From contig NZ_PYAW01000003.1 in assembly GCF_003014755.1 (NCBI RefSeq), forward strand, positions 372,001 to 436,000: a stretch of 64,000 bases of DNA. The letters are read 5' to 3'. A program made the translations under genes and the position numbers. The notes beneath the pieces are model-generated. The model was not told where the DNA came from. It made no database searches and saw nothing but the letters and a program-made list of their open reading frames with translations. The stretch comes from Chitinophaga niastensis. Lineage in GTDB: Bacteria; Bacteroidota; Bacteroidia; Chitinophagales; Chitinophagaceae. Shown here one piece after another: positions 61,901-64,000 of the stretch. Within the stretch, counting starts at the first letter, position 1. Each line of letters opens with the position of its first letter.

Positions 61901-64000
61901 ATAAGTGAAATTATATACAGGATCATTAAACTCATTGTTGGTACGGCTTACTATTACTTCTCCACTTTCTCCGTCCCATACCAGGTTTTTAGTACTTACC
62001 ACACTTCCCTTATCCACGCTTACCACACTGTCCAGTATCGCATGCCTGTTGATCGTTTTTACTACGGCTGATGAACGGAAACGCATTTCTTCCGACTGCG
62101 GGAACGGAATGGCAGAGGGCAATACCAGCGGGATAAAAAATGCCGGTACGATATCCGCATTGATACCAACATTCAGTGAAGTTGTTTTGGATACCTGTTC
62201 ACGGAAGTCTGTCATCAATTCTATTTCCTTACCCATTACACCGCCGGTCAGTGTACCTGCAGCACCCTGCACCATTAACACATCATTATTCAAATGTTTT
62301 TGTGCGGCTTTATCATCATCTACCCGGTAATAATATTTCGTGCTGGTCACCGGATTGGCGCCATCATTTTCCGGGTAAGATGCCTGCGATTTCATTTTGC
62401 CATGCATATCGTTCAGCTCTACTTTAAAGCCTTGCGAAAGGGTCACATAATCTTTGGCATTCACACGGAAAAAACTGTTCAACTGTGGTTTATATCTTTT
62501 TTTACTATACACATCCAGCGGTGTAAAATCAGTCAGGGTAGGGAAATCACGGCTGGTATAAAATTCTGTTTCTTCCCATCCATCAGCCGATTTTGTTTTG
62601 TCGGCATTGATAGTACGTACCCGTACTTTACTGTAACCCACTACCGGTGCAGGGAAAAAGCATTCTCCCAAAGGTTCTTCCGAATACATGAGGTTAGCCG
62701 GCGCCATTAAATTTGTTTTTTCATTCAGCTCTTTAGCTACCCTGAATGGGTTTTCATCTGCACCAATACCCGGCTCATAACTGGCTACCCCACTGCTGAT
62801 AGTTACCTGTTTACCGTTAACATCTCCAGTTGTGGTGTAGTTATATTCCTTCCCGTAAGTGCTTTCCCGTTCTCCTGTCATTTTATTATAACTATCACTC
62901 AACTCTACCCGCTTTACCCGTAACCCGCCGCCATAACGCTTAAAATCAGGTTGATCCAGGCGAATAAAAGAGTGGTTCAGGTCAGCATCTTTACACCAGC
63001 TTTGCCCTTTTGCAATTGTTTCAAATTTTTTGAAGATATCTACATATTGTTTGAGCGATGAAAATACTACCTGCACCATCTCCGTAAAACCTACGTCATC
63101 ACCCGTTTCAGAATTGGGATAGGCTTTGGATGGCAGGTTTAGCCGTAGAAACTGGATCGCTACTTTAGCAAACGGGCTACCGCCGTTCACCTCTTTTACT
63201 TTGATCCAGGCGCGGTTTTTATTTACCAGTCCTATGCTTTCAATATCAGCATACAAGGGAATCCATTCGTAATCATTCCCTGTTCTCCATTTATCAGTAA
63301 CGGGCATTTTTACAGACAACTTGAAATATAGTTGTGATATACCCTGCAAATAGCGGGTATTAAATTCGCCTGCATTTTCCACAGCGGTAGGTAAGTCTAC
63401 AAACACATACCTGTTTTCTGCAGTCTGACTGTATAAAGCACCTGAAGGAGCAGCACTTTCACTGGCAGCAAAACCAGCTATTTTGAATAACTGTGCGGCA
63501 CGTTTATTTTGTACATAAGCATAATCGTCTCCTTCATAAGTCACTTTTAGTTTTCCACCGGAAGGCAGTCTGATTTCTTCCAGGTTCCAGGCAGCCACAT
63601 TTTTAGCAGCTATAGCACTATCCTGCACGGCATAGGGATAATCCAGGTTGCCGAGGCCTCCGGGATTATTAGCAGGATCTTTATAGTTGCCCCAACGGTC
63701 ATAACGCGCAGGATTGTAATCGGGATTATTGGCGTTGTAATTAAATATATATGGATTACGTTTACGTCCGCCATTGTAACTAAACCATACTGCTTTCAGG
63801 GTGAGCTTAGCAGTACCCGGACCACTTATATTTTTACACAAGGCAGCATTCTGTGGATAGTACTCAAAAAATACCGACTTCACCGGTTTTGCATTTACCC
63901 CGTTTTTGATAAAATCTGATTTGGAATAGAGGTCTATTCTATCCAGCTTCCGCAACATTTTACCACCAGCCGTATTTAACCCGCCACTGCGATCCGCCAC
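58961..64000 (-). CDS. Giant partner protein of the RHS cassette, N-terminus beyond the window
   Basis: At least 1679 residues, open to the window edge, so its start and signal peptide are not seen. It contains mixed beta domains: a YD-like start (YYPQNAALCKN, PSGGKLKVTYEGDDYAYVQ), a DNRLRE-type domain (KSVLSFNFSLIPSNAIITNA), a PA14-type domain (GLTGTYSGCGRTINRIDPVV), and a carbohydrate-binding-like domain (KYVVSGWVKVKGDNNNNAVI, ELLFDDLRIHPFNA). It ends in RHS-like YD repeats (MKSYVYDPVSLRLVADLDEN, YYEYDDEGTLIRVKKETEE). It is probably a surface-exposed shell or adhesion component of the toxin system, co-transcribed with the following genes (ATGA overlap). Confidence 0.85.
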   Translation of the reverse strand: MADRSGGLNTAGGKMLRKLDRIDLYSKSDFIKNGVNAKPVKSVFFEYYPQNAALCKNISGPGTAKLTLKAVWFSYNGGRKRNPYIFNYNANNPDYNPARYDRWGNYKDPANNPGGLGNLDYPYAVQDSAIAAKNVAAWNLEEIRLPSGGKLKVTYEGDDYAYVQNKRAAQLFKIAGFAASESAAPSGALYSQTAENRYVFVDLPTAVENAGEFNTRYLQGISQLYFKLSVKMPVTDKWRTGNDYEWIPLYADIESIGLVNKNRAWIKVKEVNGGSPFAKVAIQFLRLNLPSKAYPNSETGDDVGFTEMVQVVFSSLKQYVDIFKKFETIAKGQSWCKDADLNHSFIRLDQPDFKRYGGGLRVKRVELSDSYNKMTGERESTYGKEYNYTTTGDVNGKQVTISSGVASYEPGIGADENPFRVAKELNEKTNLMAPANLMYSEEPLGECFFPAPVVGYSKVRVRTINADKTKSADGWEETEFYTSRDFPTLTDFTPLDVYSKKRYKPQLNSFFRVNAKDYVTLSQGFKVELNDMHGKMKSQASYPENDGANPVTSTKYYYRVDDDKAAQKHLNNDVLMVQGAAGTLTGGVMGKEIELMTDFREQVSKTTSLNVGINADIVPAFFIPLVLPSAIPFPQSEEMRFRSSAVVKTINRHAILDSVVSVDKGSVVSTKNLVWDGESGEVIVSRTNNEFNDPVYNFTYPAWWAYDGMGPAYTNLGATFDNKNLQIVRGKLFGSDNVPSYFEKYFRSGDEMVVDAYLEAGVTNITPVFRSAAVIVNDPNLCGPVNWDNNLSRTRIWALDAAKGKEQHSGIYFIDQEGRPFTGKIVTMKIVRSGRRNMSGAGAGSIVSLANPVRTINGQRRIVIDNDTRVLSASTATFNDFWKVANHWYVKDTVYKVPRYFQPLTLEPSVTLFRSDRVGPNSPIASTPRYNNDYVIGSMDYIDSQSGSWGCWYGRASRQQLSKSVLSFNFSLIPSNAIITNATISFVPYNTVRDLFARVTQGGRRCRESNYDWANNNTYFQSPSAAYLRRVTSPWGIGNGYNVPVTDANRVSNVNNYNYQNISCTNLVQDIIRGGNYGILFEEQRTDPPNNDHQWTNFLSFNAKNSFNGKIHAAPQLTVTYKIIVDSVGQLCKQFISDSMINPYRFGILGAWRGNKQYVYYHDRNESVASATTQTDTRNEGVLKDFVPFWSFTPNGLQMTADTSKWLWTSVQQYFNKKGFETENYDALYRYNSGSYGYNQQLALTAVQNARQHETFFDGFEDYNYATKACTDLCKDKRVFDGFTITNADSHTGTYSLSLPANNIRNVDFAVSGAADTLQTLSIKIDSTRNYQEIVTPRGKGLTGTYSGCGRTINRIDPVVNFYWPQKVSPDPTLNCTTGWQTIVWRGKLQATNTDFYRFYIDFRGGRSTSYIMTVGNRLVTFNGGFSIPMRLVAGQLYDVIISFKTERSHHFGFPQFGNDYYDLGITASWSRNNAPTKVLIPAGSFYPNTYPVDSAGSYKKNLVSYCVKMNNVKPANVILPGTAPIKGGKYVVSGWVKVKGDNNNNAVIGNKLPLGVGFGSRGNAAVWLVATGVRIEGWQRYDAVVDVPAGATLFRLFLQSGNNELLFDDLRIHPFNANMKSYVYDPVSLRLVADLDENNYATYYEYDDEGTLIRVKKETEEGVKTLKETRSSQTKISQ

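Noticed and set aside
1-64000. Genomic island or prophage boundaries, tRNA-linked attachment sites, insertion sequences
   Set aside because: No integrase, transposase, tRNA or terminal repeat was recognised. The leader-bearing genes and the RHS cassette look accessory by content, but no mobile element marks them in this window.

Overview
The window looks like a chromosomal segment from a Bacteroidota species, most probably a Chitinophaga-like member of the Chitinophagaceae. The signs are a SusC/SusD pair with a FecR/ECF-sigma switch, a DUF5686 protein, WG repeats, a type IX secretion (T9SS) C-terminal sorting tail, a giant RHS protein with the 'SIDPL..KYPELTPYQFASN' core, and no recognisable TTGACA/TATAAT promoters or strong Shine-Dalgarno sites. 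This assignment is inference from gene content; no rRNA, tRNA, transposase, CRISPR array or prophage gene was recognised.

Layout. (1) 1-4435, all minus: response regulator, histidine kinase, TolC-type outer membrane factor and the N-terminus of an RND pump (cut by the window edge), read as one regulated efflux operon. (2) 4.5-6.5 kb: VOC protein, SRPBCC protein and a GH114-like lipoprotein. (3) 6.6-8.5 kb: a plus-strand cytoplasmic-type protein with a 32-residue leader that recurs at 33-37 kb. (4) 8.5-16.2 kb: a GH9-deacetylase fusion, MsrB lipoprotein, tandem SGNH esterase plus sugar isomerase, and a WG-repeat protein. (5) 16.3-19.2 kb: a tandemly duplicated unit of a zincin lipoprotein and a ~175-aa exported protein, with two decayed zincin remnants. 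(6) 19.7-28.9 kb, minus: ECF sigma, FecR, SusC, SusD, a TPR/thioredoxin protein and YjbQ. (7) 29-41.7 kb: a P-loop ATPase, DUF5686 protein, two more leader-bearing proteins (HNH-like and HExxH), and a 1422-aa T9SS cargo with its small partner. (8) 41.7-46.9 kb: a haem/siderophore-type uptake operon (TonB receptor, binding protein, permease, ATPase) preceded by short leader ORFs. (9) 47.4-64 kb: an RHS polymorphic-toxin operon made of a giant partner protein (cut by the window edge), a 272-aa exported protein, a 3353-aa RHS protein ending in a HEVTH domain, and a 183-aa exported protein that is a candidate immunity factor, closed by a very strong hairpin.

Two parts stand out as possible undescribed biology. 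The first is the three unlinked proteins (6601, 33358, 34964) that share an ungapped N-terminal leader (R16..VA..S24-AGIALPAV32), have no signal peptide, and carry three unrelated C-terminal domains: amidoligase-like, HNH-like and zinc-peptidase-like. This is the pattern expected of effectors loaded into a contractile injection or similar export system. The second is the RHS cassette, with its internally duplicated 1.2-1.4 kb module and its dedicated downstream small gene. All functional calls are from motif recognition by eye; no database search was possible.
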